DNA of 49,667 nt from Streptomyces sp. MZ04 (lineage in GTDB: Bacteria > Actinomycetota > Actinomycetes > Streptomycetales > Streptomycetaceae): the NCBI RefSeq assembly GCF_004684775.1, contig NZ_SRIC01000030.1:1-49667 (forward strand), given 5' to 3'. Under the pieces are notes generated by a model. The model searched no databases, was not told the DNA's origin, and saw only the letters and a list, made by a program, of their open reading frames with translations. This document shows positions 1-8,350 of the stretch, one piece after another. Each line of letters begins with the position of its first letter. Within the stretch, counting starts at the first letter, position 1. The translations under genes and the position numbers were made by a program.

Positions 1-1
1 C

Positions 2-967
2 CCCACATCCCCCGCATCCCCTGCGTCGCTCGCGGACCTGGAGGCGCGGGCCACGGCCCACCGCGACCGGCCCGCGTACGGCCATGACGCGCTGATCACC
101 TGCGACCGCCTGGTCCGCGTCTTCTCCACGGACGGCATCGAGGTGCAGGCGCTGCAAGGGCTCGATCTGCTGGTCCGCGAGGGCGAGTTGATGGCGCTGG
201 TGGGCGCGTCGGGCAGCGGCAAGTCGACGCTGATGAACATCCTCGCCGGACTCGACGAGCCGACGGCGGGCGCGGCGCGGGTCGCGGGCCGCGACCTCCT
301 CACGATGGGCGCGAAGGAACGCCTCGGCTACCGCAGGGATGTGGTCGGCTTCGTATGGCAACAGACGGGACGCAACTTGCTGCCGTACCTGACGGCGGCT
401 CAGAACGTGTCCCTCCCGATGCAGTTGAGGGGCGGCCGCCGCTTTGGTCGGACCCAGAAGTCTCAACGAGCTGCGGAACTACTGGAGTTGCTGGGGGTCG
501 CGGACTGCGGCGACCGACGCCCGCGCGAACTCTCCGGCGGCCAGCAGCAACGCGTGGCGATCGCGGTGGCCCTCGCCAACAACCCCTCGGTGCTCCTGGC
601 CGACGAACCCACGGGCGAACTGGACTCGCACACCGCCGAGCAGATCTTCGCCGCCTTCCGCACGGCGAACGAAATCCTGGGCACCACGATCGTCATCGTC
701 ACCCATGACCAGGCGGTGGCCTCCGAGGTCCGCCGCACGGTGGCCATCCGCGACGGCCGCACATCGACGGAGGTCCTGCGCCGCACAGAGGTCGACGAGA
801 CCACGGGCAAGGAATCAGTGACGTCCCGCGAATACGCCATGCTGGACCGCGCGGGCCGCCTACAACTCCCCGCGGACTACACGGAGTCCTTGGGAATGCG
901 GGACAGGGTGGCCCTTGAACTGGAACGCGACCACATCGGGGTGTGGCCGGACGACAACCAGAGCTGA
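2..967 (+). CDS. ABC transporter ATPase with C-terminal AbrB-like domain (5' partial)
   Basis: ATP-hydrolysing subunit of an ABC transporter, closest to the LolD/MacB (export and lipoprotein-release) type. The frame stays open to the left window edge and has no ATG or GTG before position 143, while the residues before 143 (LITCDRLVRVF...) are normal ABC N-terminal sequence. The start therefore lies outside the window and GTG 143 is not the true start. Visible motifs: Walker A GASGSGKST, signature LSGGQQQR, Walker B VLLADEPTGELD and the switch histidine in VTHD. After the ATPase core come about 70 extra residues, of which the last 40 (YAMLDRAGRLQLP...LGMRDRVALELE...VWP) read like a SpoVT/AbrB beta-barrel repeat. 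No permease is visible; it may lie upstream. Confidence is high for the ATPase and moderate for the AbrB-like tail. Confidence 0.93.
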   Translation, partial: PTSPASPASLADLEARATAHRDRPAYGHDALITCDRLVRVFSTDGIEVQALQGLDLLVREGELMALVGASGSGKSTLMNILAGLDEPTAGAARVAGRDLLTMGAKERLGYRRDVVGFVWQQTGRNLLPYLTAAQNVSLPMQLRGGRRFGRTQKSQRAAELLELLGVADCGDRRPRELSGGQQQRVAIAVALANNPSVLLADEPTGELDSHTAEQIFAAFRTANEILGTTIVIVTHDQAVASEVRRTVAIRDGRTSTEVLRRTEVDETTGKESVTSREYAMLDRAGRLQLPADYTESLGMRDRVALELERDHIGVWPDDNQS

Positions 968-979
968 CGCGCCACCGCC

Positions 980-1074
980 GAGCACCGGCCAAACCGGCGA
1001 GCACCGCCTAAACCGCTGAGCACCGCCTAAGCCGCCGAGCACCGCCTAAACCGCCGAGCACCGCCTAAACCGGC
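980..1074. repeat. Five tandem copies of a 19-bp unit
   Basis: The unit GAGCACCGCCTAAACCGCC (minor variants) occurs five times head to tail at 980, 999, 1018, 1037 and 1056. It fills the gap between two convergent genes. The last copy contains the TAG stop (1065-1067) and the final codons of the minus-strand gene. Four of the five copies carry the same CCTAA motif, so the array looks like repeated duplication of that gene's 3' end. No long hairpin is apparent. Confidence 0.95.
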
Positions 1075-1730
1075 GAGACGGAAAGCCCTCCGACACCAGC
1101 CCGCCGCACAGCGACAGACCCATAAGGCGTACGCAGCCGAAGCCACGCCCCGCTGGACAGCAGGTCCAGCGAATCCCCCCGCAGAAACCCGAGCGCCTGC
1201 GCCGCATGCGCCGCGCGAACGGGAAGCCCCGTGTCCCCGATGGACCGGGACCAGATCTCCCGCCCCAACTGATCCAGCTCGGCCCGGACCCGCCGCTCCG
1301 CCGGCAACTCCGCCACCCGAGCCTTGAACTCCGCGACGGCAGCCGCCACCAGTCCGCGCACGGCATCCATCCCCGGAAGCCCCGCCTCCGGCTGCCAGCC
1401 GCCCCGCGGCGGAAGCACCCCGGCCCACGGCGGCCCCGTGACGGCCTGCGGCACGGACGCCGAACCCGCGGGGTCCACGGACTCCAGGAGCTCGCCCGCC
1501 GAGACGGTGACGTCGAGCGAGGTGTCGAGCCCGTACTCGTACGGCTTCGCGAGCCGCGCCGTACGAATCGCGAGCACCTCGAACGACGGCGGCCGCCCGA
1601 ACACGGCGAGGGTCTCCCCCGCCGCCTGCAGCCGCACCGCCGCGGCCTTGTCGTAGTGGATGAGCCGCGCCAGGAAGGCGGCGAGGTCCGCCGCCTCCCC
1701 GGCATCGGCGAAGTGCAGCTGCGCCGTCAT
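1065..1730 (-). CDS. Conserved hypothetical protein following a thioesterase gene
   Basis: 221-residue protein beginning MTAQLHFADAGEAADLAAF. The ATG at 1730 overlaps the TGA of the upstream thioesterase (ATGA), so translation is probably coupled. No signal peptide or membrane segment is visible. The sequence is Ala/Arg/Leu-rich with regularly spaced charged residues and no catalytic motif that I recognise. The constant pairing with a 4HBT thioesterase and ettA suggests a housekeeping role, but the function is unknown. Longer upstream extensions of the frame are non-conserved shadow of the thioesterase gene. The stop codon lies in the last copy of the 19-bp tandem repeat. Confidence 0.8.
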   Translation of the reverse strand: MTAQLHFADAGEAADLAAFLARLIHYDKAAAVRLQAAGETLAVFGRPPSFEVLAIRTARLAKPYEYGLDTSLDVTVSAGELLESVDPAGSASVPQAVTGPPWAGVLPPRGGWQPEAGLPGMDAVRGLVAAAVAEFKARVAELPAERRVRAELDQLGREIWSRSIGDTGLPVRAAHAAQALGFLRGDSLDLLSSGAWLRLRTPYGSVAVRRAGVGGLSVSPV

Positions 1731-2164
1731 GCGACGAGCGCCTCCGCGCCACCGGCGCTGTCGTCCATGTACCCCTCGAGCACCGCACGCTCCTCGGCGG
1801 TGATCCGCCGCGGCCGCTGCGCCTCCAGGTTGAACGGGACGACCACCGTCGACGCCCGCACATACACCTGCTCGGGGTCCTTGACCTCGTACGCGATGGT
1901 GAGCGAGGCAGCGCCTATCTTCGTCACCCACGACTCGATGGTCACCGGGCTGTGCCGGTGGACCAACGGCCGTACGTAGTCGATCTCATGACGGGCCACG
2001 ACGGACCCGCCCGAGAACGACGGACTGCCGTCCCCCGGAGCCAGCCGGAACATGAAGTCGATCCGCGCCTCTTCCAAGTACCGCAGGAAGACAGCGTTGT
2101 TGACGTGCCCGAAGGCATCCATGTCCGACCACCGGAGGGGGCAGCTGTAGATATGCCGACTCAT
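1727..2164 (-). CDS. Acyl-CoA thioesterase, 4HBT hotdog fold
   Basis: 145-residue single-domain hotdog protein that probably hydrolyses acyl-CoA thioesters in the cytoplasm. The N-terminal motif RWSDMDAFGHVNN with the following FLRYLEEAR is the YbgC/4HBT signature: the first Asp and the G-H-V-N-N loop precede the long central helix. The start is placed at ATG 2164 (MSRHIYSC) rather than the longer GTG-type extension, which adds an uncharacteristic Arg/Pro-rich segment. It begins 7 nt after the ettA stop and overlaps the next gene by 4 nt, so ettA, thioesterase and hypothetical form one operon. Substrate unknown. Confidence 0.9.
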   Translation of the reverse strand: MSRHIYSCPLRWSDMDAFGHVNNAVFLRYLEEARIDFMFRLAPGDGSPSFSGGSVVARHEIDYVRPLVHRHSPVTIESWVTKIGAASLTIAYEVKDPEQVYVRASTVVVPFNLEAQRPRRITAEERAVLEGYMDDSAGGAEALVA

Positions 2165-2171
2165 GTCAGTC

Positions 2172-3836
<1,665 letters not shown>

Positions 3837-4014
3837 GAGAAACCGTCCGGCAATCAGTGAGTGGGCAGATACACCCCATCTTGCCTGACGGCTACCTCCC
3901 GGAGGAAACCAGTACTGGGCGGGGGCCGTGACCTGGACGTTCCGGCACGCGGCGGTAAGCGATCTGTCGCTGTCCGTCGTCATCGGCCGTCCGGTTCCGG
4001 TCCGTCCGGTCCCG

Positions 4015-4422
4015 TCACGCGGCGTCGAGGGCTTCGGTGATCTTGCGGGTCATGTCGGTCATGGTGAGGCTGGGGCCGCCCTGGCGGGTCTGGGCCGCCG
4101 TTTCCATGGCGACGCCGACGACGGCGCGGAACTTGTCGGCCTCTGCCGGGTCCTGCTTCTTGAGGAGGGTCATGGCGGCCGTCAGGGCCGGCAGCACCGT
4201 GTCGGCGAGTTCGGCCACGGACTTGCCGCCCAGGTCAGCGACCTTGGAGTTCTCGGCGAGTACGTATCCGACCAGGCCGGTCGCGGAGGCCAGGGCGATG
4301 GAGCCCTGGGTGGCGATCTTGTGGGGCGAGCCGGCGGCGTCGGCGGCGGCCAGCAGCGAGACGGCGCCGTACGCGGCGGTCCGGAGGGTGAGCTTGTCCT
4401 GGGCGGTGAGGTTGAGGGACAT
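4015..4422 (-). CDS. Small conserved actinobacterial protein, function unknown
   Basis: 135-residue Ala-rich protein (MSLNLTAQDKLTLRTAAYGAV). ATG 4422 has a good AAGGAG ribosome site at about 9 nt; the upstream 35-codon extension was dropped. Two hydrophobic but not clearly membrane-spanning stretches (AVSLLAAADAAG, IALASATGLVGYVLA) and a C-terminal half rich in Met, Thr and charged residues suggest a helical soluble bundle. It stands alone between ettA and the surface-protein gene, separated from the latter by a strong hairpin. I do not recognise a functional family. Confidence 0.85.
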   Translation of the reverse strand: MSLNLTAQDKLTLRTAAYGAVSLLAAADAAGSPHKIATQGSIALASATGLVGYVLAENSKVADLGGKSVAELADTVLPALTAAMTLLKKQDPAEADKFRAVVGVAMETAAQTRQGGPSLTMTDMTRKITEALDAA

Positions 4423-4532
4423 GGTTGTGTGCTCCTTCAAGTGAACGGGCCCTGCCGGGGTTCCCGGCGGGTGCTTGCCGTTGTTGATGAGCACGACTCT
4501 GCTGGGGGGTCCTGACATCCCGCCCACAGGGC

Positions 4533-4561
4533 GCTGACAGCGGTCGTCGACCGCTGTCAGC
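4533..4561 (-). terminator. Hairpin with 14-bp perfect stem
   Basis: The arms GCTGACAGCGGTCG and CGACCGCTGTCAGC are perfect inverted repeats separated by one base. The hairpin lies 16 bp past the stop of the thioester surface-protein gene, so it probably terminates that minus-strand transcript. There is no clear U-run, as is common for Streptomyces terminators. Confidence 0.8.
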
Positions 4562-4577
4562 CACCACCCCCGCGCGC

Positions 4578-6026
4578 TTACGCCTCCTCGGTCGGCGCCT
4601 GCGCCGGGTCCTTCTTCTTGCGCAGGAGGAACATCGCCGCGCCGCCGAGCACGACCATGATCACCGCTATGCCCGCGATCATCGGCGTCGCGCTGGAGCC
4701 GCCTGTCGCCGCGAGGTCGTCGCCGCCGGTGCCGCCGCCCGCCGACGCGGGGCTCGGGTCGGGCAGGGGCTGGGTCTTGTTGTCGATCGCGCTGCCCTTG
4801 GTGCGGCAGTCGAGTACGCCCTTGAAGCGCTTCTCGAAGCCGTTCGGCCCCTGGATCGTGAAGTCGTAGGGCTGGTCCTCCTGCAAGGGGATCGTCACGG
4901 TCCGCGACGTACCGGCCTCGATGGTGTGCTTGAAGCCCATCAGCCGGAAGGTGAACGGCTGGTCGCCCTTGTTGCTCGCCGTGATGTCCACGCCGCTCTC
5001 GGCGCAGTTCTTCTCCGCCGACAGGGCGGGTATCGCGCCCTTCTTCGCCCAGGAGGCGCTCGCCGTCGCGGAGACGGTGGATTCGCTGGAGCCCGCGAGG
5101 ATCTGCGTCTGGCTCCGGGTCTCGGAGGCGAAGGCCCGGCCGACCGGCACCGTCGTCGACGCCTGGACGGTGAGCGCCGCCAAGCCGTCCGGGGTGTCCT
5201 TGGGGACGTCGAAGAACAGCTGACTGCCGTTGGCCGCGGACGTGACGGGCTTGCCGTTCTTGCCGACGATCTTGACGCCGCTGACCGCGGAGTCGGCGGG
5301 CGGCGTCACGGACACGGCGTCCGCGTCCGTCCGCACGGTGACCGGGCCGAGCCGCTCCCCCGCGCGTCCGGAGACCGCCGGCGGGTCGAGCGTCAGGGAG
5401 GCCTTGGGCTCCGCCGTGGCGCGGGCGCTCTTGTAGAGGTAGTCCGCGAGCTTCTCGGCCTGCGGGTCGACCGCGTCCACGTCGGCGCCGTCCGAGTAGC
5501 GCCAGATCGCCACCTGGGTGCCGGCCGCCGCCGCCTGCTCGGTGAGCGTCCGCGCGCCCGCCTTCTGCGCGAGCGCGGCGAGGTCGTTCACCTGCGGGTA
5601 GGAGTTCTGCAGGATCCAGCGGATCTTGCCCGCGTCCTTGTTGCCGTTCAGCGAGGTGCCGCTCCAGGGGGTCTCCTGGTACTTGGCGTCCTTCTGCGTC
5701 GGGTTGTGGATGTCGATGCAGTAGCTCTGCAGGGTGCCGCCGCCGTCCACCGACATCTCGAAGAGTCCGGCGGGGACCTGCTGGCTCGTCCCGCCGTCAC
5801 GGATCACGGCCTGGTCGTACGTCTGGAGCCCGCCCAGCGTCGCGGTGGCGCCGCCCTGGTGCTGCGGGGCCTCCTCCGCCGCGGCCGCACCCGCGCCGGC
5901 TATCGCGCCCGCCGCGAGGAGCCCGGTCGCCAAGGCCAGCGCGGCGACACGGGACGTACCCCGTCTGCGCGCGGACGGCTCGGTGCACGCGGAGCCCGCA
6001 GAGAAAACAGAACGTGCAAAAGACAC
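4578..6026 (-). CDS. Sortase-anchored surface protein with Cys-Gln thioester (TQXA) domain
   Basis: 482-residue cell-wall protein. The GTG start at 6026 follows GGAGGGG at 6033-6039, which fits better than the upstream ATG at 6056. Order: Arg-rich N-region and hydrophobic signal peptide ending near AGAGAAAAEEA; thioester domain with Cys103 in QSYCIDIH and Gln171 in AGTQVAIWRYSDG, the pair expected to form the internal thioester used for covalent adhesion; Ig-like beta domains; a Pro/Gly spacer; LAATG sorting motif; one membrane helix; and an RKKKDP tail. The LAXTG form points to class E sortase, common in streptomycetes. Monocistronic, with a hairpin after the stop and a palindrome-rich leader region upstream. 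Confidence 0.92.
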   Translation of the reverse strand: MSFARSVFSAGSACTEPSARRRGTSRVAALALATGLLAAGAIAGAGAAAAEEAPQHQGGATATLGGLQTYDQAVIRDGGTSQQVPAGLFEMSVDGGGTLQSYCIDIHNPTQKDAKYQETPWSGTSLNGNKDAGKIRWILQNSYPQVNDLAALAQKAGARTLTEQAAAAGTQVAIWRYSDGADVDAVDPQAEKLADYLYKSARATAEPKASLTLDPPAVSGRAGERLGPVTVRTDADAVSVTPPADSAVSGVKIVGKNGKPVTSAANGSQLFFDVPKDTPDGLAALTVQASTTVPVGRAFASETRSQTQILAGSSESTVSATASASWAKKGAIPALSAEKNCAESGVDITASNKGDQPFTFRLMGFKHTIEAGTSRTVTIPLQEDQPYDFTIQGPNGFEKRFKGVLDCRTKGSAIDNKTQPLPDPSPASAGGGTGGDDLAATGGSSATPMIAGIAVIMVVLGGAAMFLLRKKKDPAQAPTEEA

Positions 6027-6195
6027 AGAATTCCCCTCCGGACGGGACCCGTTCACATCGAGGGGGGCGGTCCCGCCAGCAGATTGAAAGGGGCAGAATC
6101 ACCTGCCACCTGCGTGGCATCCACTGCCAACTGCCCCGTGAGCTACGTCCGGCATCCTAGAGACGCGGCAGACCACGATCCCCAGTACTGCCATT

Positions 6196-6287
6196 CGATA
6201 ACCGATCCGAATCGGAATCGTTATCGCCAACACCCCTTCTGGGCTGGGCTTATCGACAAATCAACGGCACCCATTCGCCGATAAGCC
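6196..6287. promoter_or_regulatory. Two inverted pairs of CGATAA half-sites upstream of the surface-protein gene
   Basis: CGATAAC at 6196-6202 faces GTTATCG at 6220-6226, and GGCTTATCG at 6247-6255 faces CGATAAGCC at 6279-6287 (perfect 9-bp arms). All four share CGATAA/TTATCG. The region lies in the 292-bp gap between the ssb remnant and the surface-protein start. The first pair looks like an operator. The second could be an operator or a terminator of ssb transcription. Confidence 0.6.
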
Positions 6288-6318
6288 GCACATCGGTCGC
6301 CCCCGCGCTGACGGACCA

Positions 6319-6722
6319 TCACCCCACCGGTTCGGGCTCCGCCTCGCGCGCCGACACCGGATCCGTGAGCGCGGCGTTCGCCTTGAGCACGCGCCGGAAC
6401 GCCGCCGTGCCGCGCGAGAGATCGTGGCCGACGGTCATCGCGTCGATGTCCGCCGACGTCCAGTGCTGACCGCCCCGCTCCTCGTCGCGCACCTTCAACC
6501 TCCCCTGCACGATGACCGGTTCACCGATCGCCAGGGACGCCTGCACATTCGCCCCGAGCGCTCGATTCGCCCACACCGTGAAGAAGTTGGTGTGCCCGTC
6601 GACCCAGACCTTCTGGACCCCGTCGTAGTACCGCGTGGTCACCGCGAGCCGGAACCGCGACACCGGCCCGGAGGCCAGCTCCCGGAACACGGGCGTCGTC
6701 GCGACATTCCCCACCACCGTCA
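6319..6722 (-). pseudogene. ssb: ssb 3' fragment, split by the integrated element
   Basis: OB-fold single-stranded DNA-binding protein lacking its first codons. The readable part, VVGNVATTPVFRELASG onward, covers the whole OB fold (FRLAVTTRYYDG, FFTVWANRALG, VIVQGRLKVRDEE) and a short tail without the acidic DDDIPF end, which is typical of the SsbB paralogue. The normal start (MNETLVTV) is 9.9 kb away at 16598 on the same strand. Joining the two pieces through the 10-bp core gives an in-frame 139-residue protein. As it stands, only GTG codons at 6717 or 6714 are available, with no visible ribosome site, and an in-frame TAG is present at 6745-6747. Confidence 0.9.
6713..6722. other. Left attachment-site core of the ssb element
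   Basis: ACCACCGTCA, identical to 16573-16582 in the same orientation. Sequence to the left is ssb coding sequence; sequence to the right is element. In the circular form the element-side flanks contribute TGTAGCA (16552-16558) and TGCTACA (6735-6741), the outer arms of a dyad centred in the core. Confidence 0.88.
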
Positions 6723-6815
6723 GGACGCAATTGGTGCTACAGCGCTAGCCCGCCTCCCACAGGAGGAGACGCGAAACGCCAGCGGCGCCACCCGGTGCGG
6801 ACACACCAGGCAGCG

Positions 6816-6844
6816 CCTTGATCCACACCCCTTACAGATCAAGG
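6816..6844. promoter_or_regulatory. Inverted repeat CCTTGATC / GATCAAGG before the left-end genes
   Basis: CCTTGATC at 6816-6823 and GATCAAGG at 6837-6844, perfect 8-bp arms with a 13-nt spacer. It ends at the ribosome site of the first left-end gene. The same GATCA core is repeated many times in the 9.3-9.7 kb region of the element. Likely an operator or an mRNA leader hairpin. Confidence 0.55.
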
Positions 6845-6856
6845 GAGCGCAGACCC

Positions 6857-7060
6857 ATGGAAGACCGTAGTAAGGACAGCGGCCACGAGCCAGACCTCAG
6901 CGCAGGGCGCGCCGAAGCCGACACGTGGGCCCGCGACATGGTGCGGGGCCTCCCGCCCATCCCGTACGACGACGTGCTGAAGATCGGCGTCTACCGCAGC
7001 ACGTTCCCGTGGATGCCGTGGAGCCTGAAGCGTGACCCGGTGGCAGGTGACGCGGCATGA
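6857..7060 (+). CDS. Small left-end protein of the element, unknown
   Basis: 67-residue hydrophilic protein starting MEDRSKDSGHEPDLSAG. ATG 6857 has AAGGGAG at 9 nt; an ATG 39 nt upstream lacks such a site. It is acidic in the first third, with a conserved-looking core WARDMVRGLPPIPYDDVL and Trp-rich end. No motif that I recognise. It overlaps by 4 nt (ATGA) with a 34-codon membrane-peptide gene, so the two are almost certainly co-translated. First gene inside the left end of the element, reading inward. Confidence 0.72.
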   Translation: MEDRSKDSGHEPDLSAGRAEADTWARDMVRGLPPIPYDDVLKIGVYRSTFPWMPWSLKRDPVAGDAA

Positions 7061-7161
7061 CCCTCTTCGAGATCATCCGACTCATGTGGGCGCACTGGTT
7101 CGTGATCGTGCTCGCGGCCATCGCCGTCGTCTCGCTGGTCGTGTACGCACGCGAGAGCTGA
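7057..7161 (+). CDS. 34-residue single-pass membrane peptide
   Basis: The ATG overlaps the TGA of the preceding gene. The product starts MTLFEIIRLMWAHW, continues as one strongly hydrophobic helix (FVIVLAAIAVVSLVVYA) and ends RES, so it is a short N-terminal amphipathic part plus one membrane helix. A terminator-like hairpin follows 14 bp after the stop, which supports a genuine gene end. Role unknown. Small membrane proteins at the ends of prophages and satellites often act in superinfection exclusion or membrane perturbation, but here that is only an inference from position. Confidence 0.72.
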   Translation: MTLFEIIRLMWAHWFVIVLAAIAVVSLVVYARES

Positions 7162-7174
7162 CCCCGAGCAGCAC

Positions 7175-7209
7175 AGCGCCCCCGTCCCGGATGCATCGGG
7201 CGGGGCGCT
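7175..7209 (+). terminator. Hairpin after the two left-end genes
   Basis: AGCGCCCC (7175-7182) pairs with GGGGCGCT (7202-7209), with additional G/C pairing inside. It sits 14 bp past the stop of the membrane-peptide gene. Confidence 0.7.
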
Positions 7210-7229
7210 TCACGGCCCGGCGCTCATTG

Positions 7230-7302
7230 ATCTTCCATACATTTGTATCGAAGATCGACTGTCTACATTTGTAGACGTTTGATCTTGGGTACCGTGGTAC
7301 CC
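7230..7302. promoter_or_regulatory. Cluster of three palindromes in the left control region
   Basis: (1) 7230-7255: ATCTTC-N-ATACA-TT-TGTAT-N-GAAGAT. (2) 7261-7276: GTCTACA-TT-TGTAGAC. Sites 1 and 2 share the core TACATTTGTA and lie about 26 bp apart centre to centre. (3) 7287-7302: GGGTACC-GT-GGTACCC, extendable by one base each side. The cluster fills the gap between two transcription units that end facing each other. The dyads look like repressor operators or recombination/replication sites rather than terminators. Confidence 0.6.
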
Positions 7303-7319
7303 AGCTCCCTCGCCAGCAC

Positions 7320-7358
7320 GGCGCCCCCACCTCGGCCGTACGAGGGAGCGGGGGCGCC
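7320..7358 (-). terminator. Hairpin after the minus-strand small-gene operon
   Basis: GGCGCCCCC (7320-7328) and GGGGGCGCC (7350-7358) form a perfect 9-bp stem, 7 bp past the stop of the 97-codon ORF. It is placed as a terminator for the four-gene minus-strand operon. Confidence 0.75.
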
Positions 7359-7365
7359 GACACGT

Positions 7366-7659
7366 TCAGAGGCGTTCGCTGATCTTGGAACCCATGGGTT
7401 CCAAACCCTTGACCCCCGGCTTCCGCGCGTGCCCCCGGCGGTCCTTCTCCCTGACCGCCTTGCGGGAGGCCCCGACAGCTCTGGCAGCCCTGGCTGTAGA
7501 GGTCCGATCGTTTCTGTTCTGCGGGGGTGACTCCGGATCCGGAGTAGTATTTTCACTCCCAGTAGTCGGAGAGCCTCCGATTGGTCGACCCTTTGAGGTG
7601 GCCGCCTTGAACATCGGTTCCAGCGCGAGCGCGACCAGGGCCTTCTGGCCTGGGTTCAT
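7366..7659 (-). CDS. ParB-like / phage DNA-binding protein fragment
   Basis: 97-residue basic protein starting MNPGQKALVALALEPMFKAA, with a Ser/Thr/Pro-rich middle and a segment ARAARAVGASRKAV. This order (an 'R-x-L-T-P-G-Q-x-A-L-V-A' helix followed by an 'A-A-x-x-V-G-A-S-x-x-x-V' helix) resembles the central part of ParB/Spo0J-like proteins encoded by actinobacterial plasmids and phages. The N-terminal nuclease-like domain is missing. It lies 24 nt downstream of the preceding gene and is followed by a terminator, so it is probably transcribed as the last gene of the operon. It may be a relic or a small DNA-binding protein. A perfect 20-bp palindrome lies in its 3' end. Confidence 0.55.
   Translation of the reverse strand: MNPGQKALVALALEPMFKAATSKGRPIGGSPTTGSENTTPDPESPPQNRNDRTSTARAARAVGASRKAVREKDRRGHARKPGVKGLEPMGSKISERL
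7385..7404. repeat. Perfect 20-bp palindrome
   Basis: TTGGAACCCATGGGTTCCAA is fully self-complementary. It lies in the 3' end of the ParB-like ORF and is preceded by GATC, giving GATCTTGG. The GGGTACC palindrome 98 bp away is also preceded by GATCTTGG, so the two may be variants of one recognition site. Confidence 0.7.
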
Positions 7660-7683
7660 GTCCCGGCGCCGGACCGGGGGATC

Positions 7684-7881
7684 TCAGGCGGGCATCTCCT
7701 CCTCGTACCGGACCCGCCCGTCACTGCCCGCAGGGTGCTGGTCCAGCGGGACGATGCCGAGCACGAAGCGGCACAGCTGGCACAGATAGACGACGCGCCC
7801 GCCGGTGCTCGCCACGTGTTCCAGGGCGACCGCGATCGGCTCGTCCGTGTCTTCGCCGCACTCGCGACAGGTCTTGGTCAT
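7684..7881 (-). CDS. Small zinc-ribbon-like phage-element protein
   Basis: 65-residue protein MTKTCRECGEDTDEP... with two CxxC pairs (CREC near the N-terminus, CQLC near residue 39), the arrangement of a zinc ribbon. The ATG at 7881 overlaps the stop of the upstream gene (ATGA). Third gene of the minus-strand operon that starts at 8350. Probably a nucleic-acid- or protein-binding accessory factor; the exact role is unknown. Confidence 0.75.
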   Translation of the reverse strand: MTKTCRECGEDTDEPIAVALEHVASTGGRVVYLCQLCRFVLGIVPLDQHPAGSDGRVRYEEEMPA

Positions 7882-8087
7882 CGGCGGGGCACCTCGCACA
7901 CCGGCGCGCACGCCCACAGCTCAGCTGCGGCCTTGCGGCCGTAGTGGTCCCGGTACGTCACCGTGCCGAGCAGGCGGTCCCGGTAGAGCCTCGCGCCGCA
8001 CAGGGCGCAGGCCTGTTCGGACAGCTGGAGTCCGCTCAGTGTCTTCGGATCGGGAAGTACAGCAGGACGGGCGACGCCTACCTTCAT
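7878..8087 (-). CDS. Small cysteine-containing element protein
   Basis: 69-residue protein (MKVGVARPAVLPDPKTL) with a CALC pair and two further cysteines near the C-terminus (WACAPVC), possibly one zinc site. Both ends overlap neighbours by 4 nt, so it is embedded in a translationally coupled three-gene run. Such tiny Cys-rich proteins are frequent in Streptomyces integrative elements. Function not recognised. Confidence 0.72.
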   Translation of the reverse strand: MKVGVARPAVLPDPKTLSGLQLSEQACALCGARLYRDRLLGTVTYRDHYGRKAAAELWACAPVCEVPRR

Positions 8088-8350
8088 GGCGTCCGCCCCG
8101 GTGCCGCGTGGCTCACCTCGGCGACGCTCGCGCGAAGGATCTCGTCTCCGTGGGCCAGCCGGACGCGGTCGGGGTCGGCCTCCCACTCGCGGCCACCCGC
8201 CGGGGGGCGAAGCCGAAGACGCGGGCCTTCGTGCCCCATCAGACGACCGAGCTTCATCCTCGCGACGTCGACGACCAGGGCGCCGACGGGAAGCCCCTCG
8301 GTGACGCCGTGCGCCGTTCCGTCAGTGGCTTCCGTGTGGCTAGGGTCCAT
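8084..8350 (-). CDS. Small conserved element protein, first gene of the minus-strand operon
   Basis: 88-residue protein, MDPSHTEATDGTAHG. ATG 8350 is chosen because GAAGGAG lies 8 nt upstream; an in-frame ATG at 8377 has no such site. The core VGALVVDVARMKLGRLMGHEGPRLRLRPPAGGREWEADP is a pattern I associate with small beta-barrel-like proteins found near XRE regulators in Streptomyces mobile elements. Divergent from the XRE gene at 8525, with a 174-bp shared promoter region. Molecular function unknown. Confidence 0.75.
   Translation of the reverse strand: MDPSHTEATDGTAHGVTEGLPVGALVVDVARMKLGRLMGHEGPRLRLRPPAGGREWEADPDRVRLAHGDEILRASVAEVSHAAPGRTP

Noticed and set aside
1..142. GTG 143 as the start of the ABC ATPase
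   Set aside because: Conserved N-terminal ABC residues lie in frame upstream of it, so the gene begins outside the window.
4926..6284. 452-codon plus-strand frame opposite the surface protein
   Set aside because: Antisense shadow; the minus-strand gene has signal peptide, thioester motifs, sorting signal and a good ribosome site.
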